A DNA stretch of 64,000 bases, taken from contig NZ_VSLD01000001.1 of assembly GCF_008107445.1 (NCBI RefSeq), forward strand, positions 434,001 through 498,000, read 5' to 3'. Both the position numbers and the translations under genes were made by a program. Source of the DNA: Arthrobacter echini. Lineage in GTDB: Bacteria; Actinomycetota; Actinomycetes; Actinomycetales; Micrococcaceae. This document shows, piece by piece, positions 9,762-19,155 of this stretch (position 1 is the stretch's first letter; every line of letters begins with the position of its first letter). The notes under the pieces are model-generated. The model was given only the letters and a program-made list of their open reading frames with translations, was not told the origin of the DNA and ran no database searches.

Positions 9762-11906
9762 ATGAGTCAGAGCACCGACGCTCCGCCCACGGCCGATGCA
9801 GGAGGTGCCGCCGCGGAGACCGGCAGCACGGCCGAACCGCAGACCCGGGTCAACTGGACCGTCTTCATCGGCTCGGCCGTCGGCATCCTTGCCATCGCCA
9901 CCTGGGCCATCATCGACACCGCCGGCGCGGAGGCGGTCATCGGATCCCTGGTCACCTGGGTCTCCACCAATATGGGGTGGTACTACTTCCTCGTGGTCAC
10001 GCTCGTCGTGATCTTCGTGCTGGTGATCGCGCTGACGCGGGTGGGATCGACCAAACTGGGCCCCGATCACTCCAAGCCCCAGTTCAATCTCTTCACCTGG
10101 GCGTCCATGCTCTTCGCTGCCGGCATCGGTATCGACCTGATGTTCTTCAGCGTCTCCGAACCCGTGACGCAGTACCTCGCTCCTCCGCAGGGCGATGGCG
10201 CCACCGCGGAGGCTGCCCGGCAGGCACTCGTCCTCACCCTGTTCCACTACGGCATCACCGGATGGGCGCTCTATGCGCTCATGGGACTCGCGCTGGGCTA
10301 CTTCGCGTACCGGCACAATCTCCCCCTGAGCATCCGCAGTGCCCTCTACCCCATCTTCGGCAAGAAGATCGACGGCCCACTCGGCCACGGCGTGGACATC
10401 GCGGCCCTGCTCGGCACCATCTTCGGCATCGCCACCTCCCTCGGGATCGGCGTCGTCCAGCTCAACTACGGGCTGAAGCTGATGTTCGGACTGCCGGAGA
10501 ACCAGTCCGTGCAGATCGGCCTGATCGTCGTCGCCGTGGTCATGGCCACCGCGTCCACGCTCTCCGGCGTCGAGAAGGGCATCCGGCGGCTGGCGGAACT
10601 GAATGTCATCCTCGCCCTGGGACTCATGGTCTTCATCCTCGTGAACGGCAGGACCGCCTTCATGCTCGATGGCATCATCCAGAACACCGGAGACGTGCTC
10701 AGCCGCTTCCCCGGCATGACGCTGGACACCTTCGCCTACGACCGTCCAGGGGACTGGCTGCAGGGCTGGACGCTCTTCTTCTGGGCCTGGTGGATCGCCT
10801 GGGCACCCTTCGTGGGCCTGTTCCTCGCGCGGATCTCCCGCGGGCGCACCATCCGCCAGTTCATCCTGGGCACGCTCATGGTGCCGTTCGCCTTCATCCT
10901 GCTGTTCATCTCCATCTTCGGCAACAGCGCACTGGACATCGTCATGAACGGCAATGCCGCCTTCGGGGAGGTCGCGATGGCCCAGCCCGAACGGGCGTTC
11001 TACGGCCTGCTCGAGCAGTACCCGGCCGCGCCACTGATCATCGGCATCGCCACGTTCACGGGCCTGCTGTTCTACGTGACGTCCGCGGACTCCGGAGCCC
11101 TGGTCATGGCCAACTTCACGAGCCACCTCAAGGACGCCAGTTCCGACGGCGCCAAGTGGCTGCGCGTCTTCTGGGCGGCCGTCACCGGCCTGCTGACCCT
11201 CGCCATGCTGACCGTAGGCGGCGTCACCACGCTGCAGAACGCCACGATCATCATGGGCCTGCCGCTGTCCATCCTGCTGCTGTTCATCATGCTCGGGCTC
11301 TACCGGGCCCTGCGGATCGAGAACTCCCTGACCGACAGCTACCGTGCAAGCCTGCCGGGCATCATCTCGGGGCGTAGCGCGGAGGGCACGGCGAGCCGCA
11401 ATTGGAAGCAGCGGCTCACCCGTGCCATGAGCTATCCCGGCCCGCGGCAGGCGAACCGCTTCGTGGACGAGGTCGCGCTGCCCGCCCTGCAGGAGGTGCA
11501 CGACGAACTCCAGGCCCAGGGCGCCGACGTCACCCTCGGCACCGCGGTGGTGGAGACCTGCGGCATCCGGCACGTGGACCTCCACGTGGGACTCGGCGGC
11601 GAGCGTTCCTTCAAGTACCAGATCTACCCGGTCCAGTACGAGACGCCGTCCTACGCACCCGGCAACGCCGCCCTGGACCCGAAGTACTACCGCATGGAGG
11701 TCTTCTCCCTGGAGGGCAGCCACAGCTACGACCTCGCCGGGTACAGCAAGGAGCAGGTCATCACCGACGTCCTCGACCACTACGAGACCCACCTCGAATT
11801 CCTGCACCTGAACCGGTCCGAGCCCGGCAATACGGCCCTGATCGACGATCAGACCACCAAGGACAACTGGGAATCCGATTTCCCCCTCCAGGAGGAGACA
11901 AAGTGA
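9762..11906 (+). CDS. betT: BCCT-family choline/glycine betaine transporter
   Basis: This 714-residue secondary transporter should import choline (or betaine) with sodium or protons. It has about 12 membrane helices after a polar N-terminus. The family's aromatic core motif is seen in WTLFFWAWWIAWAPFVG. The long hydrophilic C-terminal tail (about 190 residues from ENSLTDSYRA) is like that of osmoregulated BetT proteins, where the tail senses osmotic stress. The ATG at 9762 follows GAGAGGAACGAC. The stop overlaps the GTG of betB, and betA follows, which strongly supports choline as the substrate. Confidence 0.93.
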   Translation: MSQSTDAPPTADAGGAAAETGSTAEPQTRVNWTVFIGSAVGILAIATWAIIDTAGAEAVIGSLVTWVSTNMGWYYFLVVTLVVIFVLVIALTRVGSTKLGPDHSKPQFNLFTWASMLFAAGIGIDLMFFSVSEPVTQYLAPPQGDGATAEAARQALVLTLFHYGITGWALYALMGLALGYFAYRHNLPLSIRSALYPIFGKKIDGPLGHGVDIAALLGTIFGIATSLGIGVVQLNYGLKLMFGLPENQSVQIGLIVVAVVMATASTLSGVEKGIRRLAELNVILALGLMVFILVNGRTAFMLDGIIQNTGDVLSRFPGMTLDTFAYDRPGDWLQGWTLFFWAWWIAWAPFVGLFLARISRGRTIRQFILGTLMVPFAFILLFISIFGNSALDIVMNGNAAFGEVAMAQPERAFYGLLEQYPAAPLIIGIATFTGLLFYVTSADSGALVMANFTSHLKDASSDGAKWLRVFWAAVTGLLTLAMLTVGGVTTLQNATIIMGLPLSILLLFIMLGLYRALRIENSLTDSYRASLPGIISGRSAEGTASRNWKQRLTRAMSYPGPRQANRFVDEVALPALQEVHDELQAQGADVTLGTAVVETCGIRHVDLHVGLGGERSFKYQIYPVQYETPSYAPGNAALDPKYYRMEVFSLEGSHSYDLAGYSKEQVITDVLDHYETHLEFLHLNRSEPGNTALIDDQTTKDNWESDFPLQEETK

Positions 11907-13408
11907 CCACGCAGAACCCACCGGCAACACTGTTCATCGACGGCGCCTGGGTGCCGGCATCGGACGGCAAGACACGCACCATCAGCTGTCCCGCCGACGG
12001 CTCGTTCGTCGCCGAGGTGTCCGAGGGCACGCGCGAGGACGCGGAGCGGGCCATCGCCGCCGCACGGCGCGCCTTCGACGGCGGTGCCTGGGCATCCGTC
12101 CCGGCACCCCAGCGCGGGGACTTCCTGCTCAGGGTGGCCGCCGAGCTGCGCGCCAGGAAGGACGAGTTCGCCCGCGCCGAGACGATGGACACCGGCAAGC
12201 GACTCGTGGAGAGCGAGATCGACATGGACGATATTGCCGACTGCTTCGAGTACTTCGGGAAACTCGCCGGCCAGAACGCCGGGCGGATCGTCGACGCCGA
12301 CAATCCCGGCGTGGTGAGCCGTATCTCGTACGAGCCCGTGGGGGTCTGCGCGCTCATCTCCCCCTGGAACTACCCCCTGCTGCAGGCGGCATGGAAGATC
12401 GCACCGGCCATCGGCGCCGGGTGCTCCTTCGTCCTCAAGCCCAGCGAGCTCACGCCGTCGACCGCCATCCTCATGATGGATGTGCTCGAACGCCTCGGAC
12501 TCCCCCAGGGCGTGGCGAATCTGGTCCTCGGCCCGGGAGCCGTGGTGGGCGCTCCGCTCTCGGAGAGCCCCGACGTGGACATGGTCTCCTTCACCGGCGG
12601 CCTCGAGACCGGCCGCATCATCGCGGCCTCGGCGGCCGGGACGGTGAAGAAGGTGGCGCTGGAACTCGGCGGGAAGAACCCGAACATCATCTTCGCCGAC
12701 GCGGACTTCGACGCCGCCCTGGACAACGCCCTCAACGGCGCCTTCGTGCACTCCGGCCAGGTGTGCTCCGCCGGAGCCCGGCTCCTCGTCGAGGAACCCA
12801 TCGCGGAACGCTTCGTCGACGAGCTCGTCCGGCGTGCCGGGCAGATCCGGCTCGGCGGCCCCTTCGACCCCGAGAGCGAGACCGGACCGCTGATCTCCGC
12901 CGCGCATCGCGACAAGGTCACCGCCTACGTCCGGAAAGGCGTCGAGGAAGGCGCCCGTGTACGCTGCGGCGGTGCCTGGGGTGAGGGCGACCTCGAGCAG
13001 GGCTTCTACTACACCCCGACCGTCCTGGACCGCGTGACGCGTGGGTCCTCCGTGCTCGTCGACGAGGCGTTCGGTCCCGTGGTCACGGTAGAGACGTTCA
13101 ACGGCGAGGACGAGGCCGTGGAACTGGGCAACGACACCCACTACGGCCTTGCCGGAGCCGTCTGGAGCCAGGACGCCGGGAAGGGCCAGCGCGTCGCAGC
13201 CCGCCTGCGCCACGGCACCATCTGGATCAACGACTTCCACCCCTACCTGCCGCAGGCCGAGTGGGGCGGCTACGGGCAGTCCGGCGTGGGCCGTGAACTC
13301 GGCCCCACGGGCTTCTCCGAGTACCAGGAGGCCAAGCACATCTACCACAACATCGACCCCGCCGTCACCGGCTGGTTCGACGCGCGGATCGAGGAGGAAT
13401 CAGCATGA
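11903..13408 (+). CDS. betB: Betaine-aldehyde dehydrogenase
   Basis: This NAD(P)-dependent aldehyde dehydrogenase of 501 residues should oxidise betaine aldehyde to glycine betaine in the cytoplasm. The catalytic Glu254 (VALELGGKNPN) and nucleophile Cys288 (SGQVCSAGARL) are in place, and the length is normal for ALDH. The GTG start overlaps the transporter stop and has GGAGGAG upstream; its stop overlaps the betA start by ATGA, so the three genes are translationally coupled. Sequence alone cannot exclude a related aminoaldehyde, but the bet context makes the assignment solid. Confidence 0.93.
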   Translation: MTTQNPPATLFIDGAWVPASDGKTRTISCPADGSFVAEVSEGTREDAERAIAAARRAFDGGAWASVPAPQRGDFLLRVAAELRARKDEFARAETMDTGKRLVESEIDMDDIADCFEYFGKLAGQNAGRIVDADNPGVVSRISYEPVGVCALISPWNYPLLQAAWKIAPAIGAGCSFVLKPSELTPSTAILMMDVLERLGLPQGVANLVLGPGAVVGAPLSESPDVDMVSFTGGLETGRIIAASAAGTVKKVALELGGKNPNIIFADADFDAALDNALNGAFVHSGQVCSAGARLLVEEPIAERFVDELVRRAGQIRLGGPFDPESETGPLISAAHRDKVTAYVRKGVEEGARVRCGGAWGEGDLEQGFYYTPTVLDRVTRGSSVLVDEAFGPVVTVETFNGEDEAVELGNDTHYGLAGAVWSQDAGKGQRVAARLRHGTIWINDFHPYLPQAEWGGYGQSGVGRELGPTGFSEYQEAKHIYHNIDPAVTGWFDARIEEESA

Positions 13409-15030
13409 GCACGCCCGAGGAGCAGATCAAGAAGACGACCTTCGACTACATCGTGGTGGGCGGCGGTTCCGCGGGCGCCGCGGTTGCATCGCGGCTGAGC
13501 GAGGACGCCGACGTCGAGGTGGCACTCATCGAGGCCGGCCCGGACGACCGCGGCAAGGAGGTGATCCTCCGCCTGGACCGGTGGATGGAGCTCCTCGAGT
13601 CGGGGTACGACTGGGACTACCCGATCGAGGCCCAGGAGAACGGGAACTCCTTCATGCGCCATGCGCGCGCGAAGGTCATGGGCGGCTGCTCGAGCCACAA
13701 CTCCTGCATCGCGTTCTGGGCGCCGCGGGAGGACATCGACGAGTGGGAGCAGCGTTTCGGTGCCACCGGCTGGAACGCGGAGATGGCCTACGAGCTGTAC
13801 CGCCGGCTGGAGAGCAACGAGGACGCCGGCCCCGATGCACCGCACCACGGTGACAGCGGCCCCGTCCACCTCATGAACATCCCGGCGCACGATCCCTCCG
13901 GGCAGGCTCTGCTCGACGCCTGCGAGCAGGCGGGCATCCCCCGCACGGCGTTCAACACCGGTGAGACCGTCATCAACGGGGCGGGCCTGTTCCAGATCAA
14001 CCGCCAGGCGGACGGCACCCGGGCGTCGTCCTCCGTCTCCTACATCCACCCGATCGCGGACCGGCCCAACTTCACGCTCCTCACGGATCTGCGGGCACGC
14101 GCGCTGCGCATCGACGAGGACAACACCTGCACCGGCGTCGACGTCGTGGACGGGGCCTTCGGACGCACCCGGGCCCTGACCGCGCGGCACGAGGTGATCG
14201 TGTCCGCCGGCGCCATCGACACCCCGAAGCTGCTCATGCTCTCGGGTATCGGCCCGGCCGAGCACCTCCGCCAGAACGGTGTCGCCGTGCGCGTCGACTC
14301 CCCCGGCGTGGGCGAGCACCTGCAGGACCACCCGGAGGGCGTCATCCAGTGGGAAGCGAAGCAGCCCATGACGGAGACCTCCACCCAGTGGTGGGAGATC
14401 GGCATCTTCACCACCACGGAGGACGGCCTGGAGCGGCCCGATCTGATGTTCCACTACGGCTCGGTGCCCTTCGACATGCACACCCTCCGCCAGGGCTACC
14501 CGACCACCGAGAACGGCTTCTGCCTCACCCCGAATGTCACGCATGCCCGCTCGCGCGGCACGGTCCGGCTGCGCAGCAGCGACTTCCGGGACAAGCCACT
14601 CGTGGATCCGCGCTATTTCACGGATCCGCACGACATGCGCGTGATGATCGCCGGCATCAGGACGGCGCGCGAGATCGTGGCCCAGCCCGCCATGGCAGCG
14701 TGGGCGGGCGAGGAACTGTACCCGGGCGCCGAGGTGCAGACCGACGAGCAGATCCGGGACTACATCACGAAGACGCACAACACGGTCTACCACCCGGCCG
14801 GCTCCGTCAGGATGGGCGCGGCGGACGATACGATGTCACCCCTCGACCCCGAGCTGCGGGTCAAAGGCATCACCAGGCTGCGCGTCGCGGATGCCTCCGT
14901 GATGCCCACGCTGACCACGGTGAACCCGAACATCACGGTCATGATGATCGGCGAGCGGTGCGCGGATCTCGTCAAGCAGGCGCGAGCAGCATCGACGCAG
15001 GACCGGTCCGTGGGCGCGACTGCGTCCTGA
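13405..15030 (+). CDS. betA: Choline dehydrogenase (GMC flavoprotein)
   Basis: This FAD-dependent glucose-methanol-choline oxidoreductase of 541 residues should oxidise choline to betaine aldehyde. The dinucleotide fold is at residues 14-40 (DYIVVGGGSAGAAVASRL). The GMC signatures GVGEHLQDHPEG and the active-site region YHPAGSVRMG with His463 are visible, as is the C-terminal FAD segment VADASVMPTLTTVNPN. It is the last gene of the bet operon, followed 6 nt later by a long hairpin. Whether it uses oxygen or the respiratory chain cannot be read from the sequence. Confidence 0.92.
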   Translation: MSTPEEQIKKTTFDYIVVGGGSAGAAVASRLSEDADVEVALIEAGPDDRGKEVILRLDRWMELLESGYDWDYPIEAQENGNSFMRHARAKVMGGCSSHNSCIAFWAPREDIDEWEQRFGATGWNAEMAYELYRRLESNEDAGPDAPHHGDSGPVHLMNIPAHDPSGQALLDACEQAGIPRTAFNTGETVINGAGLFQINRQADGTRASSSVSYIHPIADRPNFTLLTDLRARALRIDEDNTCTGVDVVDGAFGRTRALTARHEVIVSAGAIDTPKLLMLSGIGPAEHLRQNGVAVRVDSPGVGEHLQDHPEGVIQWEAKQPMTETSTQWWEIGIFTTTEDGLERPDLMFHYGSVPFDMHTLRQGYPTTENGFCLTPNVTHARSRGTVRLRSSDFRDKPLVDPRYFTDPHDMRVMIAGIRTAREIVAQPAMAAWAGEELYPGAEVQTDEQIRDYITKTHNTVYHPAGSVRMGAADDTMSPLDPELRVKGITRLRVADASVMPTLTTVNPNITVMMIGERCADLVKQARAASTQDRSVGATAS

Positions 15031-15036
15031 GCAGCG

Positions 15037-15089
15037 GCACGCGATCCCCCGTCACCGCACACCGCGTGCCGTGACGGGGGATCGCGTGC
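15037..15089 (+). terminator. 19-bp hairpin terminator of the bet operon
   Basis: A perfect 19-bp inverted repeat (15037-15055 with 15071-15089) with a 15-nt loop directly follows betA and is trailed by TTCCTCGT. It is the strongest intrinsic-type terminator in the window. Confidence 0.92.
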
Positions 15090-15102
15090 TTCCTCGTACA
15101 TA

Positions 15103-17088
15103 ATGAGCCGCATGGGGAAACTCCACCGCGCCACCACGTGCCTGACCGTTGCTGCCCTCGCCCTCAGCCTGACCTCATGCACCGATGATCGCCCCACCGC
15201 GGCGGACGCCGCCGGGACGCTCGCCGCGGGACTCGCCCAGCTCGACGTCGGGCAGTCCGCCTTCTCCTCCGGGGAGGCGGCGGAGGTCACCGCCGAGCTC
15301 GCGGCGATCACCGAGGGCTTCACGCCCGCGCCACCGCGGGTGACGGTCGGCGGGGTCGAGGAGACCGGCGAGGACACGGCGACGGCCACCCTGGACTACG
15401 TCTGGGATGTCGATGCCTCTGACAGGGACTGGACCTACAGCACGACGGCGGAGCTCACCCGCGTGGACGACGCCTGGCAGACCGCGTGGAAGCCCGGCGT
15501 CTTCGTGGAGGGTCTGCTGCCCGACGAGAAGCTCGCCCTGACGAGCACGCCGGCCGCCCGCGGCGACATCACGGGCGCGGACGGCGAGGTGATCGTCACG
15601 GAACGGCCCGTGCTTCGCGTGGGCATCGACAAGACGCAGGTCCCCGAGCCGAATCGGGCAACCTCCGCACGAGCACTGGCTGAGCTGCTCGAGGTCGATC
15701 CCGAGGCATACGCGGACCAGGTGGCCGCCGCGGGGGAAGAGGCCTTCGTCGTCGCCCTCGTGGTGCGCGACGACGCCGACCGGACCGTGACCGACGCGCA
15801 GATCAGCGCCATCGAGGGCGCTCTCGGCCAGCCCGGCACGCTCGAACTCGGGCCCACACGCACCTTCGCCCGGGAACTGCTCGGCAGCGTCGGCGAGGCC
15901 ACCGAGGAACTTGTGGAGCGCTCCGACGGTGCCCTCGAAGCAGGCGACATCACCGGTCTGAGTGGCCTGCAGCTCCAGCACGACGCGCAGCTCGCGGGCA
16001 CCCCGGGGCTGGAGGTCGACGCCATCACTGCCGGTACGGCGGCGAGCACGCAGCGCCTCTTCAGCAGTGCACCCGTGGCCGGCACGGATCTGGCCACGAC
16101 CCTCGATCCTCGCCTGCAGGCCCTGGGCGAACAGGTCCTGGCGGACGAACCCTCGGCATCCGCCGTCGTGGCCCTCCGACCCAGCACCGGGGAGATCCTC
16201 GCGGCCGCCAACGGCCCGGGCAGCGACGGACTGCAGACCGCGCTCCTCGGCCAGTACCCGCCCGGCTCCACCTTCAAGATCGCCACGACCCTCGCGCTCC
16301 TGCGGAACGGCTTCACACCCGATACGCCCACGAAGTGCACCGAGGAGGTGACCGTGGACGGCCGGAGGTTCAACAACGCCAGCACCTACCCCGAGCAGTT
16401 CATCGGCACCATCCCGCTGCTGGAAACCTTCGCGCAGTCCTGCAACACAGGGTTCATCGCCGCCCGTGACGAGGTCACCCAGGCCGACCTCGCCACCGCC
16501 GCCGCGGATCTCGGGATCGGCATCCCCGCGAGCATCGGCACACCCGCCTTCTTCGGCGCCGTACCCTCCGACGCGGAAGGGACAGCGCACGCCGCCACCA
16601 TGATCGGCCAGGGCGAGGTCCTCGTGTCCCCCCTGTCCCTGGCCACCCTGGCGGCCTCGGTCGGAGCCGGATCCCGGGTCACGCCCACCCTCCTCGCAAC
16701 CACCGAGACCGCCGAGTCCGCCGGGCCCGACGCCGGCAGTACGGGCAGCGGTCCCACCAGCCCCGCGACGGCGTCACCCGACGCCGCACCCTCCACGGAG
16801 GCGGTGCCGAGTTCGTTCACCCGGGCCGAGTCCGGGACGCTGAAGACACTCATGGGCGCCGTCGTCGAGCAGGGCGGCGCGCAGCTCCTGCAGGATGTCC
16901 CGGGTGACCCGGTCCTGGCCAAGACCGGCACGGCCGAGTTCGGCAGCGAGAAGCCGCCGCGCACCCACGCGTGGGTCGTCGCGCTGCAGGGAGATCTCGC
17001 CGTCGCCGTGTTCGTCGAGGAGGGCGAGCTGGGTTCCACCTCGGGCGGGCCGCTCATGCAGGCCTTCCTGAGGGGTGCAGCATCCTGA
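15103..17088 (+). CDS. Penicillin-binding protein with MecA-type N-terminal domain (lipoprotein)
   Basis: This extracytoplasmic class B transpeptidase of about 661 residues should cross-link peptidoglycan. The N-terminus is a signal peptide ending in a lipobox-like LTSC near residue 26. Then come an NTF2-like (MecA N-terminal) domain, a PBP dimerisation domain, and a transpeptidase domain. The transpeptidase motifs are STFK (Ser at about 389), SCN (about 446) and KTG (about 607). A Ser/Thr/Ala/Pro-rich insert lies before the last motif. Either ATG 15103 or 15112 could start it; a CATAAT box ends 7 nt before 15112, which would make that start leaderless. Confidence 0.9.
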   Translation: MSRMGKLHRATTCLTVAALALSLTSCTDDRPTAADAAGTLAAGLAQLDVGQSAFSSGEAAEVTAELAAITEGFTPAPPRVTVGGVEETGEDTATATLDYVWDVDASDRDWTYSTTAELTRVDDAWQTAWKPGVFVEGLLPDEKLALTSTPAARGDITGADGEVIVTERPVLRVGIDKTQVPEPNRATSARALAELLEVDPEAYADQVAAAGEEAFVVALVVRDDADRTVTDAQISAIEGALGQPGTLELGPTRTFARELLGSVGEATEELVERSDGALEAGDITGLSGLQLQHDAQLAGTPGLEVDAITAGTAASTQRLFSSAPVAGTDLATTLDPRLQALGEQVLADEPSASAVVALRPSTGEILAAANGPGSDGLQTALLGQYPPGSTFKIATTLALLRNGFTPDTPTKCTEEVTVDGRRFNNASTYPEQFIGTIPLLETFAQSCNTGFIAARDEVTQADLATAAADLGIGIPASIGTPAFFGAVPSDAEGTAHAATMIGQGEVLVSPLSLATLAASVGAGSRVTPTLLATTETAESAGPDAGSTGSGPTSPATASPDAAPSTEAVPSSFTRAESGTLKTLMGAVVEQGGAQLLQDVPGDPVLAKTGTAEFGSEKPPRTHAWVVALQGDLAVAVFVEEGELGSTSGGPLMQAFLRGAAS

Positions 17089-17170
17089 CCGGCACCCTGC
17101 CGCGGAGGGTTCTCCACATCGAGGACGCAGGAGGTCGGAGCACAGCTCATCATCCAGTAGCTTGACCATT

Positions 17171-17192
17171 CTCCGGCCCCCGCCGGCCGGAG
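17171..17192. terminator. Hairpin between the PBP gene and the flotillin gene
   Basis: An 8-bp perfect stem (17171-17178 with 17185-17192) and 6-nt loop lies 82 nt after the PBP stop and 27 nt before the flotillin start. It may end the PBP transcript or sit in the flotillin leader. Confidence 0.5.
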
Positions 17193-17219
17193 CAAACGAA
17201 GACCGTTGAAAGGCTCGCA

Positions 17220-18701
17220 GTGGATCTCACGTTCATCCCGCTCATCATCGGCGCGGCAGTGTTGCTCGTCGTCGTCATCGTCGCCATCGTCCTCGCCCGC
17301 ATGGCCCTGCACATCGCCAGCCCCGACCAGGCCCTGATCATCTCGTCCCGGGACAGCAAGGGCCAGCCGGATCCGGACAGCCAGCGCGTGGTCTTCGGCC
17401 GCATCTTCATCAACCCGTTCGCCCAACGCGCCTACCCGCTCTCCCTCGCCTCCCGGCAGGTGTCCCTGCGCATCGAGGGCATCTCCAAGAACGGCATCAA
17501 GCTCCACCTCACGGGCGTGGCCCAGGTCAAGGTGGGAGGCGACGCCGACTCGGTCCGGAAGGCGGCCCAGCGCTTCCTCAACCAGCAGGACGCCATCGAC
17601 CACTACACGCAGGAGACCCTCTCCGGCTCGCTGCGCTCCATCGTGGGCACCCTCACCGTCGAGTCGATCATCCGCGACCGCGCCACCTTCGCCAAGAGCG
17701 TGAAGGAGGAGGCCGAGCACTCCATGCACAACCAGGGTCTGGAGATCGACACCTTCCAGATCCAGTCGGTGGACGACGACTCCGGGTACCTGAAGAACCT
17801 CGGGCGACCCGAAGCGGCCCTCGCCGAGCGCAACGCGAAGATCGCCGAGGCCCGCTCCATGCAGGAGTCCGAGCAGGCCCGTGCCCTCTCCGACGAGCAG
17901 GTGGCGCTCGCCCAGCAGCAGCTGATCATCAAGCGTGCGGAGCTCAAGGAGGAGGCCGATGCCCGGCAGGCCCGCGCCGATGCCTCGGGACCCCTGGCCC
18001 AGGCCGAGCAGCAGGAGCAGGTGATCATCCGCGAGCAGCAGGTGGCCCAGCGACGCGCGGAACTGCGCGAGCGCGAGCTCGACACCGAGGTACGCAAGCC
18101 GGCCGACGCGGAGAAGTACCGCCTCATCCAGCAGGCCGACGCCAAGCTCGAGGAGCGACGCCGGGGCTCGGAAGCCACGGAGATCGAGGCCACGGTGGAC
18201 CTCGCCCGCCGCAAACTGGTCGCCGAGGGCGATCGCGTGGCAGCAGAGGCCGACGCCGCGGCAAACACCGCACGTGGCACGGCAGAGGCCGCCATCAACG
18301 AGGCCAAGGGCCGCGCCGACGCCGCCGTCATCGCCTCCCGTGGTGACGCCGAGGCAGGCTCCGCCGAAGCGCGGGGCAAGGCGGAGGCCGCGGGTATCGC
18401 CGCGCAGGCGGAGGCCTACGAGAAGTTCAACCAGGCAGCCATCCTCTCGAAGGTGCTCGAGGTCCTGCCGGCGATGGCCCGCGAGATCGCGGCGCCCATG
18501 TCGGCCATCGACACCATGACGGTGGTCTCCACCGACGGCGCGAGCCAGCTGAGCAGGAACGTCACGAACGGCGTCCAGCAGACCTCACAGCTGGTCAAGG
18601 ACACCACAGGGCTCGACATCATCGCCCTGCTGGGAGATCTCCTCAGGAACGCGGCCGAACCCGGTCCGAGGAGCTCGGGTAACCCCACCGGTTCCGAGTA
18701 G
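17220..18701 (+). CDS. Flotillin-like SPFH membrane scaffold protein
   Basis: This 493-residue protein should organise membrane microdomains. One N-terminal helix (LIIGAAVLLVVVIVAIVLA) anchors it. The SPFH/PHB domain follows to about residue 190. A long Ala/Glu/Lys/Arg-rich coiled coil with EA repeats runs to about residue 410. The C-terminal segment (VLEVLPAMAREIAAPM) is typical of flotillins. It starts with GTG at 17220 after AAAGG. The PBP gene lies upstream on the same strand. A functional link to cell-wall synthesis is plausible but inferred. Confidence 0.92.
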   Translation: MDLTFIPLIIGAAVLLVVVIVAIVLARMALHIASPDQALIISSRDSKGQPDPDSQRVVFGRIFINPFAQRAYPLSLASRQVSLRIEGISKNGIKLHLTGVAQVKVGGDADSVRKAAQRFLNQQDAIDHYTQETLSGSLRSIVGTLTVESIIRDRATFAKSVKEEAEHSMHNQGLEIDTFQIQSVDDDSGYLKNLGRPEAALAERNAKIAEARSMQESEQARALSDEQVALAQQQLIIKRAELKEEADARQARADASGPLAQAEQQEQVIIREQQVAQRRAELRERELDTEVRKPADAEKYRLIQQADAKLEERRRGSEATEIEATVDLARRKLVAEGDRVAAEADAAANTARGTAEAAINEAKGRADAAVIASRGDAEAGSAEARGKAEAAGIAAQAEAYEKFNQAAILSKVLEVLPAMAREIAAPMSAIDTMTVVSTDGASQLSRNVTNGVQQTSQLVKDTTGLDIIALLGDLLRNAAEPGPRSSGNPTGSE

Positions 18702-19155
18702 TCCGGCCTCGGCAGAGGTGGCAGTCCCAACTCTGTCGAGGCACCACGGTCAGATCCGGCCCAGCGGAAAGACCGCGGGATGGCCGAGGTCGCCCGCCGC
18801 TCCGCGTTCCCGAGGAGCAGGGCGGCAGCAGCGTCAGAAGTCTCATCCTCTCGTGTGCGGGTGCCGTGTTTTCCACAGCACCCTTGCAGGACAACTCTTG
18901 AGCGGCTTGGAGGCGTCATCGCGGCGCCTCCGGTCGCTGATGGTCCTACAGTGGTGACGCAAAGCGAGGGCGTCCAGGACCCGGGGTGCAGGCAGGTCGA
19001 AGGTGATCGTGGCAGCGCCAACAGCCGCCGACATGGGTTTAGGCTCGTGGCTCCTGCCCACGATGAATGCGTGGTGACACTGATCTCAGCAGGGCCACGA
19101 GCTCCTTACTAGCCAGGACACGAGCTCCGTTCCCCACGACCCGCTATGAACCCCT
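18702..19155. other. Gene-free spacer at the edge of a compositionally unusual patch
   Basis: These 454 nt after the flotillin gene contain no frame I can support. The text here is less GC-rich and less codon-biased than the surrounding genes. Open frames on both strands lack ribosome sites and recognisable motifs. It may be decayed coding DNA or the border of an insertion. Confidence 0.4.

Noticed and set aside
9420-11930. Long minus-strand open frame opposite the BCCT transporter
   Set aside because: It is an antisense shadow, rich in Gln/His/Asp/Gly repeats, with no ribosome site. The plus strand is a full transporter.
18843-19061. Minus-strand frame in the spacer after flotillin, considered as an integrase remnant
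   Set aside because: No tyrosine-recombinase catalytic residues or helix-turn-helix could be seen, nor a ribosome site.
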